From Cellulosimicrobium cellulans (GTDB taxonomy: Bacteria; Actinomycetota; Actinomycetes; Actinomycetales; Cellulomonadaceae), in assembly GCF_016907755.1 (NCBI RefSeq), contig NZ_JAFBCN010000001.1, positions 2,914,001 through 2,978,000 of the forward strand: DNA of 64,000 nucleotides, in the 5' to 3' direction. The notes beneath the pieces were generated by a model. It was not told the DNA's origin. It saw nothing but the letters and a program-made list of their open reading frames with translations, and did not search any database. The translations under genes were made by a program, and so were the position numbers. Below are positions 1-11,015 of this stretch, piece after piece (position 1 is the first letter of the stretch; every line of letters begins with the position of its first letter).

Positions 1-1
1 C

Positions 2-256
2 GCCGCGGCGGCGGGCGTCGTCGTGCGGGAGTACGTGGACGACGTCACCGGGACCATGCGCGTCGAGTCCGGCGGCGAGGGGCAGTTCACGGACGTCACG
101 CTGCACCCCCGCGTCGTGGTCGACGACGGCCCGGGGACCGACGAGGGGTCGCTGGCCGCGCTCCACCAGCGCGCGCACGACCACTGCTTCATCGCGCGCT
201 CGGTGAACTTCCGCGTGCTCGTCGAGCCTGCGCCCGCGCGGCGGGCGGCAGCCTGA
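2..256 (+). CDS. OsmC family protein, C-terminal fragment
   Basis: The gene is cut by the window start, so only about 84 C-terminal residues are visible. The stretch LHPRVVV, the helix with LAALHQRAHDHC, and FIARSVNFRVLVEP match the C-terminal half of the OsmC/Ohr fold, where the Cys of the HDHC segment is the second redox cysteine of the peroxidase site. Family role: thiol-dependent reduction of organic hydroperoxides, or a non-peroxidatic OsmC-like function. The first cysteine lies outside the window, so activity cannot be judged. It converges on uvrA across a strong inverted repeat. Confidence 0.7.
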   Translation, partial: AAAAGVVVREYVDDVTGTMRVESGGEGQFTDVTLHPRVVVDDGPGTDEGSLAALHQRAHDHCFIARSVNFRVLVEPAPARRAAA

Positions 257-280
257 GCACTCCGTCCGTGGTCGTCGACG

Positions 281-315
281 CCCGCGGTGACGGTCCGAGG
301 ACGCGTCACCGCGGG
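281..315. terminator. Bidirectional terminator between OsmC gene and uvrA
   Basis: Perfect 12-bp inverted repeat (CCCGCGGTGACG at 281-292, complement at 304-315) with an 11-nt loop, lying between two convergent genes. There is no T-run, as is common in high-GC actinobacteria. Confidence 0.6.
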
Positions 316-359
316 GTCGCCCGACGACGGCGCGCCGGGGCTCCCCCGCCGGGTCGCGG

Positions 360-3344
<2,985 letters not shown>

Positions 3345-3350
3345 CGCAGC

Positions 3351-3356
3351 ATCGTA
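3351..3356 (-). promoter_or_regulatory. -10 element of uvrA
   Basis: TACGAT on the minus strand fits the actinobacterial TANNNT consensus and ends 6 nt before the GTG start. Transcription would begin at or next to the start codon. The matching -35 region (3374-3380) lies inside the LexA-type box. Confidence 0.6.
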
Positions 3357-3373
3357 CGACCGACCGCCCACAT

Positions 3374-3389
3374 TCGCACAGGTGTTCGA
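3374..3389. promoter_or_regulatory. Putative LexA (SOS) box controlling uvrA
   Basis: TCGCACAGGTGTTCGA matches 11 of 12 defined positions of the actinobacterial SOS palindrome TCGAAC-N4-GTTCGA. It sits over the predicted -35 region of uvrA, where bound LexA would block RNA polymerase. Confidence 0.72.
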
Positions 3390-3475
3390 CGTCACCTTCG
3401 CGCGTCCTCCGACGAACGCTCACCGCGGGCCCACCCGTGGCCCTGACGCGGACCCGGCCGCGGCAGACTGACCCC

Positions 3476-4183
3476 ATGGTGTACACGGGACAGGTCGTCG
3501 TCGGCGGGCCGAGCGACCGGCGCCGCCTCGACGAGGTCGAGATCCGCAAGCTCGCCGTCGGACCGCTCGCGAACGACGTCTACCTCCTCACGTGCCGACG
3601 CACGGGCGCCCAGGTACTCGTCGACGCCGCGGACGCGCCCGACGACGTCCTCGCGCTCGTCCGCGACGGGTCGCCGGCCGCACGCCTCGACGTCGTCGTC
3701 ACGACGCACCGCCACCCGGACCACCTGCGTGCGCTCGCCTCGATCGTCGCGGTCACCGGCGCGACGACGGCCGCCGGGGACCTCGACGCGGACGCGGTCG
3801 CGGCAGCCGCGGACGTGCACGTCACCCGCCGTCTCCGCCATGGGGACGTCGTCCGCGCCGGCGACGTCGCGCTCGAGGTCGTGGCGCTGCGCGGCCACAC
3901 GCCGGGATCCGTCGCGCTGGCCTACCGCGAGCCCGCCGAGGTGCACGAGCCGGAGGCGGTGGCGGGCCGGGTGCACCTGTTCACGGGCGACTCGCTGTTC
4001 CCGGGCGGCGTCGGGAACACCCAGCGCGACCCGGCCCGCTTCGAGCGGTTGCTCACGGACGTCACGGAGCGTGTCTTCGACCGGTTCGACGACGCGACGT
4101 GGGTCTACCCGGGCCACGGTGCGGACACGACCCTCGGGGCCGAGCGCCCGCACCTCGACGAGTGGCGCGAGCGCGGCTGGTAA
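3476..4183 (+). CDS. MBL-fold metallo-hydrolase (glyoxalase II-like)
   Basis: 235 aa metallo-beta-lactamase fold. The metal ligand motif HRHPDH is at residues 78-83, followed by GHTPGS, FTGDSLFPGG and YPGHGADT, the usual order in the glyoxalase II-like group. Family members hydrolyse thioesters or related bonds with one or two zinc ions; the substrate is not evident here. ATG 3476 is chosen because the family domain starts right after it. CAGACT lies 6 nt upstream and there is no Shine-Dalgarno, so the message may be leaderless. Divergent from uvrA. Confidence 0.85.
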   Translation: MVYTGQVVVGGPSDRRRLDEVEIRKLAVGPLANDVYLLTCRRTGAQVLVDAADAPDDVLALVRDGSPAARLDVVVTTHRHPDHLRALASIVAVTGATTAAGDLDADAVAAAADVHVTRRLRHGDVVRAGDVALEVVALRGHTPGSVALAYREPAEVHEPEAVAGRVHLFTGDSLFPGGVGNTQRDPARFERLLTDVTERVFDRFDDATWVYPGHGADTTLGAERPHLDEWRERGW

Positions 4184-4274
4184 CGGAGGTCGGACCAGCC
4201 CGGGTGCCGCCGCGGTGACGACCGAGGCGCGGACCCGACCGCGCGCCGTCGGGCGGTCCTGGTTCACTGACCGC

Positions 4275-4574
4275 ATGCCGATCCACGCCGTCACCTACGT
4301 CTACACCGACCGCGCCCCGGAGCTCGACGCCCTGCGTCCGGAGCACCGCGCGTTCCTGGGCGACCTGTACGCCCGGGGCACGCTCCTGGCGTCCGGCCCG
4401 CTGCCCGCGCACGAGGGCGCACACGCCGGGGCGCTGCTCGTCCTCGACGGGGAGACGCCCGACGCCGTCGCCGCGATCCTCGACGACGACCCGTTCGGGC
4501 GGGCGGGCCTCGTCGCCGAGCGCACGGTCCGCCCGTGGGCGCCGGTCATCGGCGACTGGGCGGACCGCGCCTGA
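4275..4574 (+). CDS. YciI family protein
   Basis: 99 aa, single YCII/ferredoxin-like domain: YVYTD near the N-terminus, RPEHRAFLGDLYARGTLLASGP, and a C-terminal segment with DDPFGRAGL that matches the family's DPxxxAGL pattern. The biochemical role of stand-alone YciI proteins is largely unknown. It follows the MBL gene on the same strand after 91 bp and converges on the kinase-like gene. Confidence 0.85.
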   Translation: MPIHAVTYVYTDRAPELDALRPEHRAFLGDLYARGTLLASGPLPAHEGAHAGALLVLDGETPDAVAAILDDDPFGRAGLVAERTVRPWAPVIGDWADRA

Positions 4575-4635
4575 CCGAGGTCTCACCCGCACTGCGCACG
4601 CTCGCCCGGGACGAGGGTCGGCACGCCGGGACGGC

Positions 4636-5757
4636 TCACCGCGCGGTCGCGCCCGGACGGCGGTCCCGGTCGAGCCGACGGATCGCCTCCCACGGGTACG
4701 GCGTCTCCCGGCTCTCCCGCTGGAACGCGCGGTAGAAGTCCCCGACCACCGCCGCGACCGGGGCGTGCCGGGACAACGTCGCCGCGACCGCCGCGGGGGC
4801 GCCCGCCGGAAGGCTGCCCTGAGCCCAGGAACGCACCAGCGCGCGGCGCTCGTCGGGCCCGCACCCGTGCAGCGCGACGGCCAGCCAGCTCACCAAGTGG
4901 GTGACGCTGTAGCAGTCGTCGTAGTCCTGGTGCGCGTCGGCGAAGTCGACCTCGTCGGGCGAGAGGTCGAAGCCTGACGAGATCGCGAGGCCGTAGTCGG
5001 CGAAGTACAGCCGTTCGCCGTCGGTCAGGACGTTCTCGAAGTGCGTGTCGAAGTGCAGCAAGCCCCGCGACCTCATGAAGGAGATCCCGGTGCTCAGCGC
5101 CTCCTCCACGAGCGCGCAGGCCCGCTCGGCGGACTCACCACCCGCCTCGACCTGGAGGCCGAGCCAGTCGTGCAGCGTCTGCGGGACGTGCTCCAGGAAC
5201 AGCACGATGCTCGCCGAGGAGTCCCGCAGGGACTCGAACCGGCGACGCACCGCCGCGCCGCCGCCCCAGTAGTCGACGGCACGCTCGACGTCGGCCAGCT
5301 CGTCGGGCAGCGGCCGGCCCCCGTCGGGGAGCACGCGCCAGTGGTGCATCAGAGGGAAGCCCTCGTGCTCCCCCGCGACCACCCAGCCCGTCGTCATGAC
5401 GTGCACGGCCAGCTCCCGCCAGGCGCCGAAACCCGGGGCACCGATGGTGCCGACGCCGTAGTGGCAGAAGGTCGGGAGGTCGAACAGGTTCGCCGTGGAG
5501 CGGACGTTCTCCGCCTGTCGCTCGAGGTCGGTCAGGCGCACGTGCTTGACGAAGACGGGCGTGCCGTCGACATCGAGCAGCGCCGTCTCCCCGCCGATGC
5601 CGGCGCCGATCCGGGGGGCGGCGTCCACGAGCTCGCGCAGCTCGTGGTCGCTGCGCAGCGACAGCACGGTGGCGACCGCTGCGTGCGTGGCCAGGCGGGA
5701 AGCGCGGGACCTGTCGGGCCGGGCTGGCACCGTCTCGCTCCGCGGCTCGTCGGGCAC
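4636..5757 (-). CDS. Kinase-fold protein (APH/protein-kinase-like), last gene of TerC operon
   Basis: 373 aa. A protein-kinase/aminoglycoside-phosphotransferase-like catalytic centre is visible: candidate ATP-binding Lys71 (VFVKHV), catalytic loop HFDTHFEN at 235-242, and DYG at 254-256 in place of DFG. No membrane segment or known regulatory domain is seen and the substrate is unknown. The GTG start at 5757 is only 3 nt after the stop of the upstream TerC gene, so it is translationally coupled and should be under the same manganese riboswitch. Alternatives: small-molecule phosphotransferase or Ser/Thr kinase. Confidence 0.7.
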   Translation of the reverse strand: MPDEPRSETVPARPDRSRASRLATHAAVATVLSLRSDHELRELVDAAPRIGAGIGGETALLDVDGTPVFVKHVRLTDLERQAENVRSTANLFDLPTFCHYGVGTIGAPGFGAWRELAVHVMTTGWVVAGEHEGFPLMHHWRVLPDGGRPLPDELADVERAVDYWGGGAAVRRRFESLRDSSASIVLFLEHVPQTLHDWLGLQVEAGGESAERACALVEEALSTGISFMRSRGLLHFDTHFENVLTDGERLYFADYGLAISSGFDLSPDEVDFADAHQDYDDCYSVTHLVSWLAVALHGCGPDERRALVRSWAQGSLPAGAPAAVAATLSRHAPVAAVVGDFYRAFQRESRETPYPWEAIRRLDRDRRPGATAR

Positions 5758-5760
5758 GCG

Positions 5761-6891
5761 CTACCGCGCGGCGCCGTCCTGCGGGCCCGTGCCCCACGGC
5801 GGCGCCTCGCCGCTGGACGCCACCTCGTCGACGGTCTCGTCCGCAGGCGCCTCGGACGCGTTCTCGACGGGACCGGCGACGTCGCTCGCGGCGGTCGTCG
5901 CGGCCGGGCCGTCCTGGGCGTGCAGCGCCCGCGTCCGCAGCAGGCTCGCGACGGTCGTGACGGCGAGCGCACCGATGATCACGACGAGCGACAGCCAGAT
6001 CGGGACCGTCGGGACGGCGTCGAGGTGCTCACCGCCGTTGATGAACGGCAGCGTGTTCTCGTGCAGCGCCTCGAGGATCAGCTTCACGCCGATGAACCCG
6101 AGGATCACCGCGAGACCGATCGGCAGGTAGACCAGGCGCTCGAGCAGGCCGCCCAGGAGGAAGTAGAGCTGGCGCAGGCCCATGAGCGCGAAGACGTTCG
6201 TCGTGAAGACGATGAACGGGTCCTGGGTGAGCCCGAAGATCGCGGGGATCGAGTCGAAGGCGAACAGCAGGTCGGTGCTGCCGATCGCGAGGAACACGAT
6301 GACGAGCGGCGTGAAGACCCGCTTGCCGTCCTCGACCGTCCGCAGCCGCCCGCCGTCGTACTGCGTGCCCAGCGGCAGGACGCGCCGCAGCGCCCGCACG
6401 GCGCGGTTCTCGTGGTACTCCTCCGGCTCGTCCCCGCCGGCCACGAGCTTGATCGCCGTGTAGATGAGGAACGCGCCGAACAGGTAGAACACCCACACGA
6501 ACTGCGCGATGATCGCGGCGCCCGCGAGGATGAACGCCCCGCGCAGGACGAGCGCGACGATGATGCCGACCATCAGCACGCGCTGCTGCTGGTCCCGCGG
6601 GACCGCGAACCTCGCCATGATGATGACGAACACGAAGAGGTTGTCCACGGAGAGGCTGTACTCCGTGAGCCAGCCCGCGTAGAACTCCCCGGCCGGTGCC
6701 GCCCCGCCGACCGCGCCCACGATGGCCCCGAAGACCAGGGCGAGCGCGACGTAGAACCCGACCCACAGCGCGCTCTCGCGCATCGAGGGGACGTGCGGGC
6801 GGCGCCCCACGACGAACAGGTCGACGAGGAGCAGGATCGCGAGCGCCGACAGCGACGCCCACTCGAACCAGACGGGAAGCTCGTGAACCAT
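5761..6891 (-). CDS. TerC family integral membrane protein (second copy)
   Basis: 376 aa with about eight hydrophobic segments and the family hallmarks SVDNLFVF and DLLFAFDSIPAIFGLTQ, whose acidic residues are thought to handle metal ions. TerC/Alx proteins are tied to manganese export and to metallation of secreted enzymes. The C-terminal ~50 residues are an acidic, Ala-rich tail. ATG 6891 overlaps the upstream TerC stop by one nucleotide (TGATG), showing tight coupling. It is a clear paralogue of its neighbour. Confidence 0.92.
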   Translation of the reverse strand: MVHELPVWFEWASLSALAILLLVDLFVVGRRPHVPSMRESALWVGFYVALALVFGAIVGAVGGAAPAGEFYAGWLTEYSLSVDNLFVFVIIMARFAVPRDQQQRVLMVGIIVALVLRGAFILAGAAIIAQFVWVFYLFGAFLIYTAIKLVAGGDEPEEYHENRAVRALRRVLPLGTQYDGGRLRTVEDGKRVFTPLVIVFLAIGSTDLLFAFDSIPAIFGLTQDPFIVFTTNVFALMGLRQLYFLLGGLLERLVYLPIGLAVILGFIGVKLILEALHENTLPFINGGEHLDAVPTVPIWLSLVVIIGALAVTTVASLLRTRALHAQDGPAATTAASDVAGPVENASEAPADETVDEVASSGEAPPWGTGPQDGAAR

Positions 6892-7895
6892 CAGCGTGAG
6901 CCCTCCGAGCTCTCGACGGAGCGCCGACGGTCGGCGCGGTCCTTGGCGAGGCTCGCGACCGTGGTGATCGTGAGCACGACGACGATGAACCCGAGCGACA
7001 ACGCGGTCGAGATCTCCGGGATGGCGGTGATGTGCTCACCGCCGTTGATGAACGGCACCTCGTTCTTGTGCAGCGCGTGGATGAGCAGCTTGACGCCGAT
7101 GAACCCGAGGATCGCCGCGAGGCCGTACGCGAGGTAGACGAGGCGGTCGAGGAGGCCATCGATGAGGAAGTAGAGCTGGCGCAGGCCGAGCAGCGAGAAC
7201 GCGTTGGCGGCGAACACGAGGAAGGTCTCCTGCGTGAGGCCGAAGATCGCGGGGATCGAGTCGACCGCGAAGAGCAGGTCCGCGCTGCCGATCGCGATCA
7301 TCACGATGAGCATCGGCGTGATGTAGCGCTTCCCGTCGATCTTCGTCGTCATCTTGTCCTCGACGTACGTCTCCGTCGTCGGGAACAGGCGGCGGGTCAG
7401 CTTCAGCGCGCCGTTCTCGTGGAACTCCTCGTCGTGGCCCGAGCCCGCCTTGACCTGCGTCCACGCGGTGTAGAGCAAGAACGCGCCGAAGACGTAGAAG
7501 ACCCAGCTGAAGTTCTCGATGAGGGCCGCGCCGAGGAAGATGAAGATCGTCCGCAGGACCAGCGCGATCGTGATGCCGATGAGCAGCACCTTCTGCTGGT
7601 ACAGCCGCGGGACGCGGAAGCTCGTCATGATGAGGACGAACACGAAGAGGTTGTCGACCGACAGGCTCTTCTCGGTGATGTAGCCGGCGAAGTACTCTCC
7701 GCCGTACGTCGAGCCCCAGACGGCCCAGACGATGCCGCCGAAGGCCACCGCGACGGCGACGTAGCCGGCGGACCACCAGGTGGCCTCGCGCAGGCTCGGG
7801 GCGTGGGGCGTGCGCACGTGCCCGACGTAGTCGACGGCGAGCATCGCGAGGATCACGCCGACGGTGACGAGCCAGACCCAGACGGGCACATCCAT
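6891..7895 (-). CDS. TerC family integral membrane protein (riboswitch-proximal copy)
   Basis: 334 aa polytopic membrane protein with the TerC signatures SVDNLFVF and DLLFAVDSIPAIFGLTQ. Family role: manganese homeostasis (export). ATG 7895 is preceded by a strong Shine-Dalgarno GGAGG (7903-7907) 7 nt away; an upstream in-frame extension would run through the aptamer. It is the first gene of a TerC-TerC-kinase operon and directly follows the manganese riboswitch, which fits its predicted substrate. Confidence 0.93.
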   Translation of the reverse strand: MDVPVWVWLVTVGVILAMLAVDYVGHVRTPHAPSLREATWWSAGYVAVAVAFGGIVWAVWGSTYGGEYFAGYITEKSLSVDNLFVFVLIMTSFRVPRLYQQKVLLIGITIALVLRTIFIFLGAALIENFSWVFYVFGAFLLYTAWTQVKAGSGHDEEFHENGALKLTRRLFPTTETYVEDKMTTKIDGKRYITPMLIVMIAIGSADLLFAVDSIPAIFGLTQETFLVFAANAFSLLGLRQLYFLIDGLLDRLVYLAYGLAAILGFIGVKLLIHALHKNEVPFINGGEHITAIPEISTALSLGFIVVVLTITTVASLAKDRADRRRSVESSEGSR

Positions 7896-7928
7896 GAAGA
7901 TTCCTCCGGTACGTGGGGAGCACTGTGT
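7896..7928 (-). promoter_or_regulatory. Expression platform of the manganese riboswitch with sequestrable Shine-Dalgarno
   Basis: The Shine-Dalgarno region CGGAGGAAU (minus strand 7908-7900) is exactly complementary over 9 nt to AUUCCUCCG (8055-8047) just inside the aptamer. A second hairpin, CGGTAC (7932-7927) with GTACCG (7912-7907), overlaps both the end of P1 and the first G of GGAGG. These mutually exclusive pairings suggest translational control; no T-rich terminator is visible. Confidence 0.6.
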
Positions 7929-8068
7929 ACCGAAGGTCTCTTCCGCCACGCACCGCCACCCGCACCCGCACGGGACGCGGGCTGGTGGTTGTGGGACCGG
8001 TGACACCGGGCCGACGACTGCGCCGGCCGTGATGACGACATCACCGCGGAGGAATACTCCCCTTCAAC
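7929..8068 (-). ncRNA. yybP-ykoY manganese riboswitch (aptamer)
   Basis: Read on the minus strand, the leader begins with GAAGGGGAGTA and ends with GAGACCTTC. These are the conserved 5' (GGGGAGUA) and 3' (GACCUUC) elements of the yybP-ykoY aptamer, closed by a P1 helix between 8061-8065 and 7932-7936. In between lie GTGATG-TCGT-CATCAC and several GC-rich hairpins, including the conserved GTCGTCA. Known aptamers of this class bind Mn2+ and commonly control TerC genes, as here. The Shine-Dalgarno of the gene is complementary to a segment of the aptamer (see the expression platform entry). Confidence 0.87.
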
Positions 8069-8076
8069 GAGGAGCC

Positions 8077-8108
8077 AGCATAGGCCATCGCCCCTCCGCA
8101 CGGGACAA
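8077..8108 (-). promoter_or_regulatory. Candidate promoter of the TerC operon
   Basis: Minus-strand -10 TATGCT (8082-8077) would start transcription within a few bases of the aptamer 5' end. The best -35 is TTGTCC (8108-8103) but the 20-nt spacer is long, so this is tentative. Confidence 0.4.
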
Positions 8109-8163
8109 CGTGACGCGCGGGCGAGATGTTCCTCGGCCTCGCCGCCGGTTCGACCCCGGCCGC

Positions 8164-8595
8164 TCACTGGAGGCAGAGCTCGTTCCCCTCGGGGTCCTGG
8201 AGAACGACCCAGAACTCGCCCATCTCCTCGACCTCGCGCTCGACGCGGGCACCGAGCTCGACGAGCCGCGCCGCATGCGCGCGCACCCGCGCGACCCGGG
8301 TCTCTGCGTCGGGCGCTCCCGCCCCGACGTCCACGTCGAGGTGGACGCGGTTCTTCGCGGTCTTGGGCTCCGGCACGCGCTGGAGGTACACACGCGGGCC
8401 GACCCCGTCGGGGTCGACGATCGCGTACCGGTCGCCGCATCGTTCCGGAGGGACGCCCCACGCCTCCAGGGCGGCCTCCCACGACCCGAAGCCCTCGGGC
8501 GGCGGCGGCTCCACGTATCCGAGCGCCACGCACCAGAACGCGCCCAGCGCACGCGGGTCGGCCGCGTCGAACGTCACCTGCACCCCGAACGTCAC
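8164..8595 (-). CDS. VOC-superfamily (glyoxalase-like) protein
   Basis: 143 aa, two beta-alpha-beta-beta-beta units of the vicinal oxygen chelate fold: an N-terminal strand with VQVTFDAADP, the helix ALGAFWCVALGY, and the C-terminal WVVLQDPEGNELCLQ with the family's metal-ligand-type Glu. The GTG start at 8595 has a GGAGGAGG Shine-Dalgarno; longer in-frame reading upstream is out-of-frame uvrB sequence. The function in this subgroup (dioxygenase, lyase or antibiotic binding) cannot be assigned. Confidence 0.83.
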   Translation of the reverse strand: MTFGVQVTFDAADPRALGAFWCVALGYVEPPPPEGFGSWEAALEAWGVPPERCGDRYAIVDPDGVGPRVYLQRVPEPKTAKNRVHLDVDVGAGAPDAETRVARVRAHAARLVELGARVEREVEEMGEFWVVLQDPEGNELCLQ

Positions 8596-8659
8596 GTCGC
8601 CTCCTCCCCCGTGGCCGACCGACGGGCTCGTCGCCCGACGCCGACCCCGGACCTCCGCG

Positions 8660-10768
8660 TCAGGCCGTCGCGGCCTGCATCTGCCGCAGCTCCTTCTTGA
8701 GCCCGGAGATCTCGTCGCGCAGCCGGGCGGCGAGCTCGAACTGCAGCTCGCCCGCGGCCGCGTGCATCTGGTCGCTGAGCTCCTGGATGAGCTCGGCCAG
8801 GTCGCTCGCCGCCGCGCCCGCGAGCCGGTTGCCCGACGACGCACCCTCCTTGGGCGCTCCTGGCACCGGCGCCCTGCCCTTCGCGCCCTTGCCCGGCTGC
8901 CGGTACCCGCCCGCGAGGAGCTCGGCCGTGTCGACGTCCTCGCGCGCGAGCATGTCCGTCACGTCGGAGATCCGCTTGCGCAACGGCGTCGGGTCGACCC
9001 CGTGCTCCGTGTTGTACGCGATCTGCCGCTCGCGACGACGCTCGGTCTCCTCGATCGCCGCGGCCATCGCGGGCGTGATCTTGTCCGCGTACATGTGCAC
9101 CTGGCCCGAGACGTTGCGGGCCGCGCGGCCGATCGTCTGGATGAGCGACTTGGGCGACCTCAGGAAGCCCTCCTTGTCCGCGTCGAGGATCGCGACGAGC
9201 GACACCTCGGGCAGGTCGAGGCCCTCGCGCAGGAGGTTGATCCCGACGAGGACGTCGTACTCGCCGAGGCGGAGCTCGCGCAGGAGCTCGACGCGCCGCA
9301 GCGTGTCGACCTCCGAGTGCAGGTACCGGACCCGCACGTCCTTCTCGAGCAGGTAGTCCGTGAGGTCCTCGGCCATCTTCTTGGTGAGGGTCGTGACCAG
9401 GACGCGCTCGTTCCGCTCGACCCGCTCGCGGATCTCGTGCAGCAGGTCGTCGATCTGCCCCGTGGTCGGCTTGACGAGCACCTCCGGGTCGACCAGGCCG
9501 GTCGGGCGGATGATCTGCTCGACGACGCCGTCCGCCATCGAGAGCTCGTAGTCGCCGGGGGTCGCCGACAGGTACACGGTCTGGCCGATCCGCTCGACGA
9601 ACTCCTCCCAGCGCAGGGGCCGGTTGTCCATCGCGCTCGGCAGCCGGAACCCGTGGTCGACGAGGCTGCGCTTGCGCGACATGTCGCCCTCGAACATCGC
9701 GCCGATCTGCGGCACGGTCACGTGCGACTCGTCGATGACGAGGAGGAAGTCCTCCGGGAAGTAGTCGAGCAGCGTGTTCGGCGCCGATCCCGGCTCGCGG
9801 CCGTCGATGTGCCGCGAGTAGTTCTCGATCCCGGACGCGGTGCCGATCTGGCGCATCATCTCGATGTCGTAGGTGGTGCGCATGCGCAGCCGCTGGGCCT
9901 CGAGCAGCTTGTTCTGCCGCTCGAGCTCGTCGAGCCGCTCGGCGAGCTCCGCCTCGATCGAGGAGATCGCGCGCTCCATGCGCTCCGGCCCCGCGACGTA
10001 GTGCGTCGCCGGGAACACGTGGATGCTCGGCTCCGACCGGATCACGTCGCCCGTGAGCGGGTGCAGGGTCTGGATGCTCTCGATCTCGTCCCCGAAGAAC
10101 TCGATGCGGACCGCGAGCTCCTCGTACACCGGGATGATCTCGACCGTGTCCCCGCGCACGCGGAACGTGCCGCGTGTGAACGCCATGTCGTTGCGCGCGT
10201 ACTGCATGGTCACGAACTGCCGCAGCAGGTCGTCGCGCTCGACCTGCATGCCGACGTCGAGCCGGACCATGCGGTCGACGTACTCCTGCGGCGTGCCGAG
10301 GCCGTAGATGCACGACACGGAGGCGACCACGACGACGTCGCGCCGGGTGAGCAGCGAGCTCGTCGCGGAGTGTCGCAGCCGCTCGACCTCGTCGTTGATC
10401 GACGAGTCCTTCTCGATGTAGGTGTCCGTCTGCGCGATGTACGCCTCGGGCTGGTAGTAGTCGTAGTAGGAGACGAAGTACTCGACGGCGTTGTTGGGGA
10501 GCAGCTCCCGGAACTCCGTCGCGAGCTGCGCCGCGAGGGTCTTGTTGGGCGCCATGACCAGCGTCGGGCGCTGCAGCTCCTCGATGAGCCACGCCGTCGT
10601 GGCCGACTTGCCCGTCCCGGTGGCGCCGAGCAGCACGACGTCCTTCTCCCCCGCGCGGATGCGCTGGGAGAGGTCCGCGATCGCCGTCGGCTGGTCACCC
10701 GACGGCTGGTACTCGGAGATGACCTCGAACGGGGTGGTCGCACGCTGGAGATCGGTCACGGGACGCAT
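8660..10768 (-). CDS. uvrB: UvrABC excinuclease subunit B
   Basis: About 702 aa. UvrB is the helicase-like damage-verification subunit that hands DNA from UvrA to UvrC. Visible: Walker A GATGTGKS, the [11 protein letters not shown] beta-hairpin region, DESH box, motif [11 protein letters not shown] and a C-terminal UVR domain ([21 protein letters not shown]). ATG 10768 gives the standard MRPVTDLQR start. GGAGG lies only 1 nt before this ATG, too close to act as a Shine-Dalgarno, but TACCGT sits exactly 6 nt upstream, so a leaderless transcript is likely. A clear LexA box like that of uvrA is not seen. Confidence 0.97.
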   Translation of the reverse strand: MRPVTDLQRATTPFEVISEYQPSGDQPTAIADLSQRIRAGEKDVVLLGATGTGKSATTAWLIEELQRPTLVMAPNKTLAAQLATEFRELLPNNAVEYFVSYYDYYQPEAYIAQTDTYIEKDSSINDEVERLRHSATSSLLTRRDVVVVASVSCIYGLGTPQEYVDRMVRLDVGMQVERDDLLRQFVTMQYARNDMAFTRGTFRVRGDTVEIIPVYEELAVRIEFFGDEIESIQTLHPLTGDVIRSEPSIHVFPATHYVAGPERMERAISSIEAELAERLDELERQNKLLEAQRLRMRTTYDIEMMRQIGTASGIENYSRHIDGREPGSAPNTLLDYFPEDFLLVIDESHVTVPQIGAMFEGDMSRKRSLVDHGFRLPSAMDNRPLRWEEFVERIGQTVYLSATPGDYELSMADGVVEQIIRPTGLVDPEVLVKPTTGQIDDLLHEIRERVERNERVLVTTLTKKMAEDLTDYLLEKDVRVRYLHSEVDTLRRVELLRELRLGEYDVLVGINLLREGLDLPEVSLVAILDADKEGFLRSPKSLIQTIGRAARNVSGQVHMYADKITPAMAAAIEETERRRERQIAYNTEHGVDPTPLRKRISDVTDMLAREDVDTAELLAGGYRQPGKGAKGRAPVPGAPKEGASSGNRLAGAAASDLAELIQELSDQMHAAAGELQFELAARLRDEISGLKKELRQMQAATA

Positions 10769-10862
10769 GCCTCCACGGTACGTCGACCCACCCACACGGA
10801 CCCCTCCGCACGCGTTCGTCGCACGCGCGCGGAGCCGCACGGTGAAATCACCCCGACGTAAT

Positions 10863-10892
10863 TTGGAAGGTGTCATTCGCAACCTCTAGGGT
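10863..10892 (+). promoter_or_regulatory. Promoter of the choice-of-anchor A gene
   Basis: -35 TTGGAA (10863-10868), 18-nt spacer, -10 TAGGGT (10887-10892). It predicts an approximately 115-nt 5' leader before the ATG at 11016. Confidence 0.55.
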
Positions 10893-11015
10893 CGCCTCGA
10901 CCCTGCCGCGCTCCCCGACGCCCGTGGAGCAGCACGACAGCACGGATCACGGGCGACGGAGTCCGTCCGCAGTAAGTCAGCGCCGCTAGCGAACCCTCGA
11001 CCTGGAGCCGACACC

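Noticed and set aside
10769-10774. GGAGG immediately before the uvrB ATG as Shine-Dalgarno
   Set aside because: Spacing of 1 nt is too short; the hexamer TACCGT 6 nt upstream explains the start better as leaderless.
10784-10815. A LexA-like box upstream of uvrB
   Set aside because: CGCAC and GTTCG half-sites are only 2 nt apart rather than 4, so it does not fit the consensus.
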